Positions 1 to 10,455 of a stretch of DNA of 64,000 nucleotides are shown here, piece by piece; position 1 is the stretch's first letter, and each line of letters opens with the position of its first letter. Below the pieces are notes generated by a model. It saw nothing but the letters and a program-made list of their open reading frames with translations, was not told where the DNA came from and did not search any database. Location of the stretch: positions 6,499,679-6,563,678 of the forward strand of contig OZ026608.1 of NCBI GenBank assembly GCA_964020085.1, in the 5' to 3' direction. Origin of the DNA: Micromussa lordhowensis (Eukaryota; Cnidaria; Anthozoa; Scleractinia; Lobophylliidae). The position numbers were made by a program, and so were the translations under genes.

Positions 1-1087
1 CTAATAGTTTGCATGTTTCGCATTGTGCTGTGTTGATTGCTACTCTTAAAAGCAGCTTCTCTTTCGAGCCAGGAATGCATTGTACTAGCTTACACAGGCT
101 TCATACGGGTCATTGAAAACTTGGAAAGTCATGGAGAATATCGTTTTCCAGGCCCAGTCATGGAACTTAATTGTTGGTCAGGGAAAGTCATGGCAAATAA
201 TAGTTAAGTCTGGCACGTTCATGGCTGCACATTTCAAAATAAGAATAAAATAAAGTCAAGGGGAGTTACTGAGCAATTAGTCCCCCATGCAAACACTCTT
301 AGGGCAATTTGAACTACACATAATTTTATTTTGGTGAGTGCCAGAGTTTACAAACAATGCAAATTTGAATGCCCAAATGAGCCATTCAGATTTTGGGCTT
401 CAACGGCAACTTTCACGTGAGCAGTTCTGTGAGTGGTTTTATAGTGTAGGGTTAAAGTTCGATTCTTAATTGCATTATTAAATCATTTTTGAAGTTTGAA
501 ATGCCCAGGAATGTAAATTCCAAGATGAGTGGCTTAAGAACCCGCAGTTTTAAAAATGGATCGACCAAGAAAGGTCTACCACTCTGGTGGACAATAGCTG
601 CTGTTAATGAAATCCACATTTTGTAGGAAATAACTTTGTTATTTTATTATTTTTGTTTATTTTGATTTATTTTGATTTTTTGTTTGATTTCTTTTTTATT
701 TTTATTTTTATTTTTAAAATAAAAGGAAGTGAAAGGAAAATCTTAACTACATGATTGTATGAATGAAATGAAATCAAAATTAAATTTACTACTGAGCCAA
801 CCTCTGCCACTAGTTTGAACTGAGTTTTTGCCTCAATTAATACAGGTGTATATAATAATAAAAATACCCTAAAACAAGCATAGTTCTGAACATTTTCTAA
901 AGTGACAGCTAAACTTAGGTTATGGAGAAAAATTAATGAAATTAATGAAAAAGGTCATGGAAAGTCATGGAAGAGCTCAAAAGAGTACGAACTCTGTTAC
1001 AAAAGGCACATAATTATTTTGTGTACGCCATGATGTTGCCATGGTACCAATCTTAGTTGGGGACTAATAAATTATTAATGGATTCCA
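1..1087. other. A+T-rich intron or upstream sequence
   Basis: I see no exon, RNA gene or recognisable transposon here. It contains T-rich low-complexity DNA around 640-720. Because the first recognisable exon at 2294 starts in phase 1, this is most likely intron of the receptor gene. Confidence 0.5.
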
Positions 1088-1097
1088 CTGTAATTGT

Positions 1098-1406
1098 GAG
1101 AGGCGCGGTGGCCTCATGGCTAATGCACTTAACTCCGGATCAAGGGTTCGAGCCCTGGCCGGGACATTGTATTGTGTTCTAGGCCAAGACACTCTACTCT
1201 CACAGTGCTTCTCTCCACCCAGGTGCATAAATGGGTAGCAGCGCATTTAATGCTGGGGTAACCATGTGATGGACTGGCATCCCATCCTGGGAGGAGTAGA
1301 TATACTCCTAGTAGCTTCATGCTACTGAAACCGGGATACATGTAAGCTCCGGCCTGATGAGCTCCTTGGCTCTTATGTAGATTTTACCTACCTACCTACC
1401 TTACTG
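1098..1406 (+). mobile_element. tRNA-derived SINE with target-site duplication
   Basis: The 5' part looks like a tRNA: an A-box-like stretch (GGTGGCCTCATGGCTAA) about 1107 and a B box (GGTTCGAGCCC) about 1145. A non-tRNA body follows, ending in an ACCT tail near 1385-1401. It is flanked by a perfect 10 bp direct repeat CTGTAATTGT (1088-1097 and 1407-1416), the expected result of target-primed insertion. A second, more diverged copy of the same family is at 43303-43505. Reading frames on the opposite strand across it are chance ORFs. Confidence 0.85.
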
Positions 1407-1416
1407 CTGTAATTGT

Positions 1417-2293
1417 TAAGTGAGACTGGCTTTTTCAATGAGTTGAATTTCATCTATATTTTGTCTTAACCATTATCCTAAAGTCTCTCCACCATGCCCA
1501 TAACCCTTATGGTTTCTGTGTTTTAAGTTTACATTTTAAGTCTTTGATTTGACTCATAACTTTGAGCCCAGAAGAAAACAAACAATAATAGTAAGGCAGT
1601 ATAGGAAAGGTCTTGAATTTTTATTCACTGAAAAACTTGTAAAATATATAAGAACCCTGTTAGAGTTTGACTACCTTTGACAGGAATTTTCTGCATCTCT
1701 TGCCACAAAGTTTCAAAGTGAATGTAGTCTATATCAGTTCATTTATTCTTGTAGTGGATATTGTTGGGACCCAAGTGGTAACTTCATGGAACTCGGGTAT
1801 TTCCACACCTAGCACCACCAAAATGCCAAATGTATGTGACAAGCGTGGCAAACCCTTAATGAGAAGCATCTCTGTGCACACTTCTCATTCAGAGACATGT
1901 GGATAATCATATTTATTAGTGACTTGTGCTTGTAGTCGATATAATTTTCATTCTGATTGGCTATTTCTAGGGCATTATTTTCCCATAATGCCCATGGGCC
2001 AACTACAGGCCTGTGAAAACAAAGCAGAAAGTAATTAAAACACATTTATATAATCCACGTAATGAACTATTTATTAACCTCAAAAATTTGGTCTTCATGG
2101 GAGAATCTCAAACTTCAGCCTTGTTATACTGACCTCGCTATTGCTTGGTCAAAATGGCAAGGTCTTGGCTTTACGTTTTCTTGTAAAGACCTCAATTTCG
2201 GTCAAAAAGTAATAATTTATCTTAATTATTTATGCAAATGATATATAATTAATAGTTTAATTAAATAATGTTGTTTTGTGGACTGACACACAG
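1417..2293. other. Intron without recognised content
   Basis: A+T-rich. I found no coding similarity or repeat structure. It ends at the acceptor ACACACAG preceding the lectin exon at 2294. Confidence 0.5.
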
Positions 2294-2560
2294 ACAATCT
2301 TGCTCTTGGAAAGCCCACTGCTCAGTCTACAACATACCACAATGGGATAATTGGTTACACTGTATCAGGAAGAGCAGTGGATGGAAATCCTGATACTAGT
2401 ATGGATAACGGACATTGTTCACAGACAAACAAAACTGACCCCAGCTGGTGGCGAGTAGACCTGGGTTCAGATTATGTACCAGTCTCTCAAATATACATAG
2501 TCAACAGGTTTAGTCCAGGTGATCCGACAGAAACTAGTAAAGACTATGAAATAACATTTG
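2294..2560 (+). CDS. Receptor exon: F-type lectin domain 1, N-terminal part
   Basis: This exon encodes the first two thirds of an F-type lectin (fucolectin/tachylectin-4-like) domain, an extracellular beta-jelly-roll that in other proteins binds fucose. Family hallmarks are NLALGKPTAQST at the start, the AVDGN turn, WWRVDLG and IYIVNR. Boundaries are CAG|AC at 2293/2294 and TTTG|GTGAGT at 2560/2561, and the exon is phase 1 on the 3' side. The joined codon with the next exon is glycine (FG-S). The family's conserved C-x-H-T is C-S-Q-T here, so one sugar-contacting histidine is replaced, and the R-x-D-x4-R/K motif after the NR is not recognisable. Sugar binding is therefore doubtful. The 5' end of the gene is outside the window. 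Confidence 0.85.
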
Positions 2561-3091
2561 GTGAGTACACTTTTATAAAGTCTATTTTAATAAACTCATG
2601 AGGTGAGGTAAAGATTGAAGTAAACTTAAGACTTTTCAGCACCAGCTGCAACACGGTTCTCATGTTATTTGATGTGAACATCATTAACAACATATACAGT
2701 GTACTGTATATATAGGATATCATCATTATTATACTTATTTTCTGTATTTACTACTTATATACTTGTAATTCTCCCTGACATCCTCCAGTGGAGGGTAGCA
2801 CCAATATTTATTGTGCTTACCTTAACCCATTGATGCCTGTGCCAAACGCATTTCCTAATCACTAATTACTACTAGTCATTAACAATACTAAATTAACACT
2901 GTTTACCTCATTCACACAGTTAACAAAACAAAAGCACATGTCATTGATGCTTGTTAAAGAAAATCTTGATAAGATTGCTTTTTTTTCTGTATAATTCAAT
3001 TTTCTTGTAGAAGTATGAGAAAACTATTGAATGAGAGCTCTCAAAGCTCTGAAAGATCAAAATTAAGTGAAGCATAATATTTCAATGATAG
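2561..3091 (+). other. Intron inside lectin domain 1
   Basis: A 531 bp phase-1 intron with donor GTGAGT and acceptor TTTCAATGATAG. The polypyrimidine tract is weak. I recognise nothing else in it. Confidence 0.7.
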
Positions 3092-3265
3092 GTAGCTCCA
3101 CAAATGTGACAACCAACTCTAAATGCGAGGGAAGGTACACTTTCATTAAGTTCAAAGCATCAGCTGTGTGTTTCATGAATCCACTGACGACTGGTAGATA
3201 TGTTGGTATTATGACTACAAAGAGTCAAGCTCTCCATCTATGTGAGGTGGAAATTTACACACGAG
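3092..3265 (+). CDS. Receptor exon: F-type lectin domain 1, C-terminal part
   Basis: This exon completes the first F-type lectin domain. It has the typical ending GRYVGIMTTKSQALHLCEVE, matching the family pattern G-R-Y-V-x-I ... L-x-L-C-E-V-E-V. Two cysteines (KCEG and AVCF) sit where fucolectins place disulfide partners. The exon starts after ATAG at 3091 and ends at CACGAG|GTAACT. It is 174 bp, symmetric phase 1-1, and reads through without a stop. There are potential N-glycosylation sites (NVT, and NIS just outside the exon). It joins to lectin domain 2 at 7480 with a clean codon (G+AA, Glu). Confidence 0.83.
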
Positions 3266-4216
3266 GTAACTCATCATTGGTAATCAATGTGACAATGATA
3301 TCTATGTTGTTGAACTTGTGGGCAGTTGAGTTCTTTTTTCACCTGCAGCTCAGTCCGTAAACTTCAAAATGGATAGATATTGTGCTTAGAGAAAGCAGCA
3401 ATCGATAAGAAGTGCAAATTGAGAGATATCTGGCCTCAGACCCAAAGGAGTTATATTTGCCAAAGTGTATTTTCCAGGAAGTAAATTTAAGTTTTTCAGC
3501 CATTCAGTTTATTCCAAAAGTGAGATGTTTGGCAGCATGACCAAAAAAGATGAATTATTGACTCAGGGGAGGTACGACAAAAACTGCAAGTTTCATCACC
3601 CTGTAGACCTGCTCTAAATAAGAAGTTAGTGCCGGTAGTTGGCACGCGTCTACAGTATGTGAGAATTTAAACTGAAACTCTATCAGCTTAGTGCTCTTGG
3701 TGCATTTTTTAGCCAAATGATAGGCTGCAGTCCAGTTTATATTGTCATTAGTTGGTAGGCTAGAATCCTCTCGTCACTTCTTTTGACTTGACTCTGGGGT
3801 TAAACTCTAGTAACTGACTTTCCTGAAATAATTTGAATATGAGCTACTTCTTGGAAATTTGAGTCATTTTGTAGATAATTTTTTGTCTGATGGGGTGCGG
3901 GGGCATGCATTGTATTGAAAAGAAGAAAAAACTGATACAGGATAACAGGATACGGGATATCTAGGATGTGGGATGCACAGACCCCCCCAGTTTGCCAACT
4001 ACTATAAGCATTTATTTTGGACTTTAGTACTTATATCACGGTGGAATATGAAAGTTTAGTATTCGATTTACGGGTTTGAGGTTAGGTAACGCACCTCCTT
4101 GTTAGTAATTTCGAAGCCCACACTTGTTACCCTGAATACATGTAGATAGATAAAGATCGAGCTAAAGAATTAAACATAGAATTTTATAAGAAATTATGTC
4201 CCGAATTCTGTCCCGT
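3266..4216. other. Intron without recognised content
   Basis: No exon-like coding similarity. A short C-run and purine-rich stretches near 3900-3990 are unremarkable. Confidence 0.45.
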
Positions 4217-4220
4217 TTAA

Positions 4221-4854
4221 GGTGATTCCCGAGTTTTGCATTGCGCAATCCTACTGTGCACAAATTTTGCGTCATTAGCGCGCGCACATAAGCGCGCGCG
4301 CGTACAAAACATAAGAGATTTCCTTCAAACTAAGCTCGATAGTGAGATAAAAGCTAATTTCCTCTTAGACGAGCACGGTGACCCCCACTTTTGATTTTAT
4401 AAATTCAATGAGAACAATATCCGCAATAACTGAGAAAAAAATTGGCAGAAATCTATGGCTACTTTTTTGGCAAATGAAATAAATGCTACAGATAGAGACG
4501 TAACGGGCCCATTAGAGCAAGTCCAAATTATGTTTCCTTTAAAGGATAAAAATATCAGTTAATAATGCAGGGCATTTGAATCCATTTCTTCTGGGACGTA
4601 GATGAATAAGCAATCAAAGACAGTCAAAGTCTGTGTGATATAACACGCTGCATTGAAAAATAAGCGAGCTTATTTGTTGGGCACTGAGATAACCAAAAGT
4701 CACCAAAATTACCATATTTGTCAGCATCGTGGCATGAAAGCAAGCACGGTGACCCCCTCTTTTTATTACGTTTTTAACATCTCCTTGTACTGTAATGACA
4801 CCATACCAAGTTGCATCGGAAATCTATGGCGGGTTTTTTTACCCGGGAATCACC
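4221..4854. mobile_element. TTAA-flanked MITE-like element
   Basis: Inverted ends GGTGATTCCCG (from 4221) and CGGGAATCACC (to 4854) are each flanked by TTAA (4217-4220 and 4855-4858). That is the target duplication used by piggyBac- and Kolobok-type transposons. The interior has no long ORF. It carries two copies of the motif AGCACGGTGACCCCC (about 4373 and 4741). A related motif also occurs at about 48652 and inside a second TTAA-flanked element at 61719-62043. An (GC)n-like stretch lies at 4280-4302. The superfamily cannot be fixed without a transposase. Confidence 0.7.
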
Positions 4855-5239
4855 TTAAGACGAATTTCTTACATGACATCCTTAAATGTGTCTTTACAAA
4901 GTGATTGAGGCATAACATCCCACACTATATAATTATGTAAACAACCATCCTAAGCTCATTGACAGCCATTAGTTTTTGATGAGAGTTTAAATTCACTACA
5001 AATGAAATACGGATAGAATTCCAATAAAAAGCCTCTCACTTGTTTTTTTGTTGAGCATTAAACTTGTGTCTTTCACTGCCCGAAATGGTATCAAATGTTG
5101 CGAATGGCAAATTAACAGACTGACAAACAGTGCACAGTGACAAATAATAAGCGGCGATGATAATTAGTTTAATAATAGGTAATGGTAAGTGGCGTTTTTT
5201 TGAACCTCATTATTTTCTTAGCCATTCCACTTTCGCATC

Positions 5240-5625
5240 ATGATTTACAGTGCTGTTCATGTTAACTTGTTCCTGAAAGAGAAAACCTATTTGACAAGGC
5301 CAAAATATGCTATAGCGACAAGCTTCTTCCTGATCACTGGATATTCACCCCGTCCTTGCAAGTTCACACTTACAGTCCGTGCTGAAGAAAGTAAACCTAA
5401 AGGCTGGGCCCTGAAAGTGATGAAGAAGGCCATTTGTTTCAATGAAAAACAAAAAAACAACTTCGAAGAAAAGTTTTTCTTAGGTGAGGAGAGGGGCTAT
5501 AAAGGTGAGGCAGTTGCTGTAGCACAGAAGATGAGGTACGCAAAAGACGAGTCTGGAAATAGGCGGTTTTAACGTACATGTAGTTGAGTTCCTGACTTCT
5601 CAGCAGGTTCAATCCTTAGACAAAA
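5240..5625 (+). pseudogene. Degenerate fragment of an unidentified multi-copy protein
   Basis: A 110-codon frame ends at 5572. After a frameshift near 5565-5590 the reading continues with EFLTSQQVQS. The part from GWALKVMKKA through MRYAKDESGNRRF looks like protein sequence rather than chance. It resembles a motif series (GWALK ... VA..M ... EFLT..QV) that I remember from repeated, function-unknown cnidarian proteins. I cannot name the family. No exon signals link it to the receptor, so it is probably a mobile-element or retrocopy remnant within the intron. Confidence 0.4.
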
Positions 5626-7479
5626 TTTATTAGTTTCGCACTAAAGAATAGAATAATAGATGTTAAAGATATCGTATTGCTAATTAAAAACTACTGAGAA
5701 ATAACTTTAAATGTCTCTTGAAGATTGGCAAATTATCACATTCTCTTATTTCACATGGAAGAATTCCAGAAACTCATTGTGCAGTATAATAATGTGCGTT
5801 GCCCAGAAGCTGACTTATAAGCCGGGATATTCAGAGTGGCTGCAATGCTCAAAAACAGACAGGAGGAGGTTCTCGAAACAGCCGCTGAGGATCAAGCTGC
5901 ATATTCATCAACCCGAACAGATATTCTTGAAAAATGTTGATTAACTTATCCAATGCATATGACTCATCTGATGGCTTGTTGAAAACCGCCCTGAGAAAAT
6001 ACCTGCGCTGGGTGGTTAAAAATCGTGTTTCTATAAAGTTAAATAGAGGGCAGCTCTTAAGCTTCATTCATTGACTCGACAAGTGAACAACATGCAACAA
6101 ATTTTCTTGCTTAGCTTCCAAAGTTGTGTAGAAACAAATGAACCTTTGTGACTTATTTGTTTCCTTTACAGTCCATTTGCATAGTTTACCATGAATCAGA
6201 TAAGTTACAAGATAAATTATATTTGAAATGCCAACTATGACATTTTTTAGAGATAAGCTCAAATTTTCACTGTGAAGATTAGACCACAAATTGCAAGTCT
6301 GCCCTAAAAAACGTAAACATAGCAGCAGTTATAAAAGAGATGGTACAGGTCATCTTTGTAACTATTCTATTCTGTGACTCAGTTAAACCAACTTTGAATA
6401 ATTTGGTACATGTATTTGTAAACAAGATTGAATTGAACCTGAAAAGACCAGACATAAGTTTCAACTGGCACATTCAAGGGGGTCAAGAACACTTCTTTCA
6501 ACAAGTTAGAAAACTCGAAATTGTTTGATAGAGTTTTGAAACTATTCGAGTGTCTAGCTTTGTTAGCAATCAGCAGTGAATAGAACTGTCTAGATCTAGT
6601 TTAATACTTGTCAAATTCAGTGGTGAGTGTTGCTTCGTCATTCCATTGGTTTGTCATTCTGTTAATTAAATGACTTCTCGCAGATTTCTATGTGTGATTA
6701 GCCTGAAGGAGGGTGTGCTGTTTCTCGCTTCCATAGAATGCACTGAATGCTGTCTATTTTGTCAGCATCTGCTACTGTGCTGAATAGCTGGTGGCAATAT
6801 TTGAGCGAACCTTGTTACGGAAAAACAATTTGCACAAAGTGGGCCGAGTGCTGTAATCCAAGTAATCTGAGTAGTTAAATAAACACAGTTCTTGCTGTCG
6901 TTGCTGTCACTGACAATCTATTGCTCTCTGGGAACAGCCCTGCTCTGCATTGACATTCGTAATTACTTCTAGAAATTAAAAATCATTATTATTTTCTTTA
7001 TTATACCAAGTTACATAGAGTGGGCATAATTAAGATCAGAAAAAAGCATTTCTAAAATCAGACAAGTTACTGCCGATAAAACTGGTTAAGCCTAAATTAC
7101 GATCCTTATAGTTATATCATAGTTACATTATAAGAGTAGTTGATCCCTCCATATTTTTTCAAATTAAATGCAAAACACAACTTTTCATTTTGGTAAGTAA
7201 TTTTGTTTCACATCTTGACATTCTGTAAGAATTTTTTTTCAGTAAAACACAGGATCCCAAAGATAGTACTTGGACTTTATTATTATTTTATTCCTTTGGT
7301 TCATTACCAAGATTTGTTTCCTTTCACTGTACCTTTTCTGGTACAGGGAGTTTTTCTTTAAAATAATTGCCCAAACCCACCCCAGTAAAAAATGTTCATG
7401 ACAAATGACTAATAAGTACACTGTTAGTATTGATGTTTCAACCCACTGTCATATGGTGAGTATTAATATTTCCTTTAAG
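5626..7479. other. Intron without recognised content
   Basis: Several 60-77 codon open frames occur on both strands (for example 5711-5944 and 6279-6473), but none has domain similarity or splice context. The polypyrimidine/AG at 7471-7479 is the acceptor of the next lectin exon. Confidence 0.45.
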
Positions 7480-7725
7480 AAAATCTGGCATTTAACAAGC
7501 AAACAAGCCAGAACACTACAGGTCATGGTGGTGTAAGCAGCAGAGCAGTGGATGGTAATAGTGCAACATCCTGGGATGATCGCTCGTGTTCACATACACA
7601 GAAGAATGGCCCCAAAAAATCCTGGTGGAGAGTGGACCTGGGAAAAGTGGAGCATGTTTCTGAAGTATACATTGTCAACAGAGAAACGGTTGGAATCAGG
7701 CTGTCTAATTTTGAGATCAGAGTTG
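7480..7725 (+). CDS. Receptor exon: F-type lectin domain 2, N-terminal part
   Basis: Second F-type lectin domain of the same receptor. It begins NLAFNKQTSQNT and contains AVDGN, CSHT, SWWRVDLG and VYIVNR. Acceptor is TTTAAG|AA at 7479/7480 and donor GTTG|GTAGGC at 7725/7726, with phase 1 on both sides. Unlike domain 1 it keeps the histidine of C-x-H-T. The R-x-D-x4-R/K part of the published fucose-binding motif is altered (NRETVGIRL lacks the aspartate). A 368 bp MITE sits only 18 bp beyond the donor. The upstream frame in another phase (7552-7782) is a shadow. Confidence 0.87.
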
Positions 7726-7743
7726 GTAGGCTACCATTTGTTA

Positions 7744-8111
7744 AGGCCTGATTACATGAGCCGGGCTGCTTCGATGTGCTGAGATGACTTTCAGCCCGGT
7801 ATTACATGAGGTGAGCCAGCCCAGTTGATGGCTGATGCAATGAACCGTGGGAAACCGGAGCAAGCTTGATTTTGTACTCTCATTGGCTTAACAAGCCGGG
7901 TTGGCCCGGCAAACACGATTACATGGAGAAATCTCAGCCCGGTTAGCTGGGATCCCGGCACCGCGATACCGGGATCTCGGCTAACTGGGCTGGCCCAGCT
8001 GTCATGTAATTACGAAGTTGATTTTTATTGCGTTTAACAAACGTGCCGAGATCCCGGCAAACCCACATCATCCTGGCTAACCGGGCCAGCCCGGCTCATG
8101 TAATCAGGCCC
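7744..8111. mobile_element. MITE with TTA target duplication (PIF/Harbinger-like)
   Basis: Ends are near-perfect inverted repeats of about 24 bp: left AGGCCTGATTACATGAGCC, right the complement of GGGCCTGATTACATGAGCC. TTA flanks both sides (7741-7743 and 8112-8114). The 3 bp TWA-type duplication and the GGGCC-type start fit PIF/Harbinger. Subterminal copies of CCGGGCTGGCCC-like sequence make the whole element fold on itself. It is non-autonomous. The C+G-rich body contrasts with the A+T-rich intron. Confidence 0.8.
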
Positions 8112-8461
8112 TTAGATTACCTGCTACATTTGTATGCACTTACATGACTAGTATTCAATTTCTATTGTGACAACTATTTGCCAAAAACAATTAGGGTAAT
8201 CTGCAAGTGTCTGGTTTCATTTTAACTTCAATTTTAAAGTACAAAAATTGACCACTTTATTAACTATTTATTAACTTGAATTTGATAAGGGTAAATTAAG
8301 TGGTGTGGTATAGAGAGAATGTCATAGTTGAACTTGCCATAGCCCTCAGTCAAAGCAAATAAAACTGATCAACTGCTTATAGTTTATTCTTATTTAATTC
8401 AATAAAATGCAAAGCAAAAAAGTATATGTACTTGTACATGATTGAAGTAATTCTCTTTTAG

Positions 8462-8644
8462 GGTCAATATCCATTGATGGAGGTGTTACCAACCCAGAGT
8501 GTGGTGGTCCTCACAGTGTTCCTGAAGGGAAAGGTTTATCCTTCTTCTGTCATCCCTCTTTGTATGGAAGATATGTGACAATCAGAAGTTTACTAAATGC
8601 CCCATTAACTCTGTGTGAAGTTGAAGTGTATTCTGAAAGAAGAG
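8462..8644 (+). CDS. Receptor exon: F-type lectin domain 2, C-terminal part
   Basis: Completes lectin domain 2. It contains SFFCHPSLYGRYVTIR and LTLCEVEVYSE, the standard closing strands of the F-type lectin fold. A good polypyrimidine tract and TTTTAG precede 8462, and the donor is AAGAG|GTACTT. The exon is 183 bp, phase 1-1, without stops. The codon joining to the discoidin exon at 10148 is G+CA (Ala). Cysteines in PECGG and FFCH match the disulfide positions of domain 1's second exon. Confidence 0.87.
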
Positions 8645-8723
8645 GTACTTTCTTTGTTTATGCTTATTAATGGTGGTGGTGATGATCTACAGTTTTATAT
8701 AGTATGATACATGTACATGTGTA

Positions 8724-9978
8724 CAGCATTGTGCAAAAGTAATGCAAACAAACTTTGTCGAAAGTCGTCCTTTGTTCTCGTGAATTTTCCATAAAAAGTC
8801 GTCAAATTTCGAAAGATTTTTCGTAGGGTTCAAAGCGCAAAATTCACCATCTTTCTCGAAAATTTGAGATAGCGAAATTCGAAGAAGCAAATTTTCGAGG
8901 TAACCAAATGAAAATTCGAGATAGCGAAATTTGAAGCAGCAAATTTTTGTGACATGAACAACTGAACAAGTGTACATTATATGTAAATAAACTAAACTCA
9001 TATCGCAAATAGATTCAATGATCCGAGAGTTTAATCGGCTGTTTCCAATGAAAAAAAGCGTTTGCCTATGTTTACAGAAACGCACTTTCCCAAAACAAAC
9101 AACATAGAAATGAAATAGAACTTTTGTAGACAAATTAATATTGTTTATGAAACAAGCAGTGTCTGTCTCGTCTCGATCGGCTCCAGAGAATCGTACAAAA
9201 CTGGCTTCGGACGTCTTACCTCGTAAACTGAATCCTTGCCGCTTTTAAAAGCAATAAGCTTATTTCAAGCATTTTCTGCTTCCATAGGGAATACTTAAGC
9301 CGGCCCAGGTGTACGTTGTTTGTTTTGTTCTCTGCCTGGGTAAATATACATGTAGGCTTGGCGCAATAGGCAACCTTGTGCGTTTCCTGTAGAATAGGTA
9401 AGCAAGCAAAGGAGCTGCAAAGTTTTAGGCCGGGAGTCTGGGTTATGCAAACATGGCCTGTGTCAGCGAGTGGCCCTTGTGGTCTACAAATGTGAGCCAA
9501 GAAACCACCAAAGAACACTGGTGTAAGAGCTGCGATACTCTTAACGTGAAGTAAACAGTAAAAGGAACCTTTGAAGTAATACAGGTGAGTCTTGTATAAA
9601 CCTTTTGTATAAACGGACACGAGTTTGTCGTAAAGCTTATACTGTGAAGTGACATCAGGAAGGAATCATCATGGCAAATTCGAACTAGGCAAATTATCGT
9701 CCAGAAAATGTGTGAAAATGTTTGAGGAGAGCAAATAAAGGGCAAAATTTTGCTCAAATGTTCTAAGTCATTTATCTAACAGGGCGAATTTAACCCGAAA
9801 ATTTGAAGTCAATTTTCGTTCCGAGCGAATTGTCATTCGAAAATTCACATACTGTAGTTGGAAGCAATAGACATCACGAAAATTCGCTTCCATCGAAAAT
9901 TCATTATTTTTCGTTGAAAAGCCAAGAAAAGCTGCAAATTTTGGTCAAAAACGTTTGCATTACTTTTGCACAATACTG
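8724..9978. mobile_element. TA-flanked DNA transposon, non-autonomous (Tc1/mariner-like ends)
   Basis: Inverted ends CAGCATTGTGCAAAAGTAAT (from 8724) and the complement of CAGTATTGTGCAAAAGTAAT (to 9978) are bounded by TA on each side (8722-8723 and 9979-9980). TA duplication and a CAGT start suit the Tc1/mariner group. The interior has repeated AAATTTTCG/CGAAAATT words near both ends and no transposase. The 148- and 134-codon frames inside (8687-9133, 9216-9620, minus) show no DDE signature. One matching end occurs alone at 42137. Confidence 0.75.
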
Positions 9979-10147
9979 TATCTAGTTAAAAATTAAAATT
10001 CATTTTGCATAAAATTATGAAGATACCAGTGTAACTTTTATCATGTGATCATACACTGTAGCTTATTTTAGGATAAATATTATTTAGAAAGGCCATTATT
10101 ATTGGTGTAATTTAACAAATGCACATCAAAGGCAAATTCTTTTTCAG

Positions 10148-10455
10148 CATGTCCAATGCAGACCATTGGTGTGGCAAGCAGAGATGCATTTCCTGACAAC
10201 TCTTTCTCAGCCTCATCATCAAGTAGTGGTAATGAAGCTTCCAAAGGCCGACTAAATGGAGATGGCGCATGGTCACCCAGCAATAACATTAATGCTAATG
10301 ACTACCTACAAATTGACCTGCTTTATGAGTTTGTTATCTGTGCTGTTGCTACTCAAGGAAATCCATCTGAAAATGACTGGACAACAAAGTACAAGCTACA
10401 TTTATCACACAGTAGTAGTAATTGGGTCATCTACAAAGAAAACAATACTGACAAG
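10148..10455 (+). CDS. Receptor exon: F5/8 type C (discoidin) domain, N-terminal part
   Basis: First part of a discoidin (coagulation factor 5/8 C-type) domain, an extracellular ligand-binding beta-sandwich. Typical family pieces are the start CPMQTIGVASRDAF, the P(D)NSFSASSSS segment, GRLNGDGAWSP, NDYLQIDLLYEF and VATQG, then KYKLHLSHSSSNWVIYKEN. Acceptor is TTTTTCAG|CA at 10147/10148 and donor GACAAG|GTTAGT at 10455/10456. The 3' joint is phase 0 and reads DK-VFHG into 35767, exactly the K-V-F-x-G join expected in this domain. The intron between the halves is 25.3 kb and holds most of the transposons of the window. Confidence 0.9.

Noticed and set aside
1107..1160. Functional tRNA gene at the first SINE
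   Set aside because: A and B boxes exist, but the cloverleaf is incomplete, and a 10 bp target duplication encloses a longer SINE body.
8687..9757. Minus-strand frames of 148, 134 and 104 codons
   Set aside because: They lie inside the TA-flanked element and its repeats; no transposase DDE motif or other domain seen.
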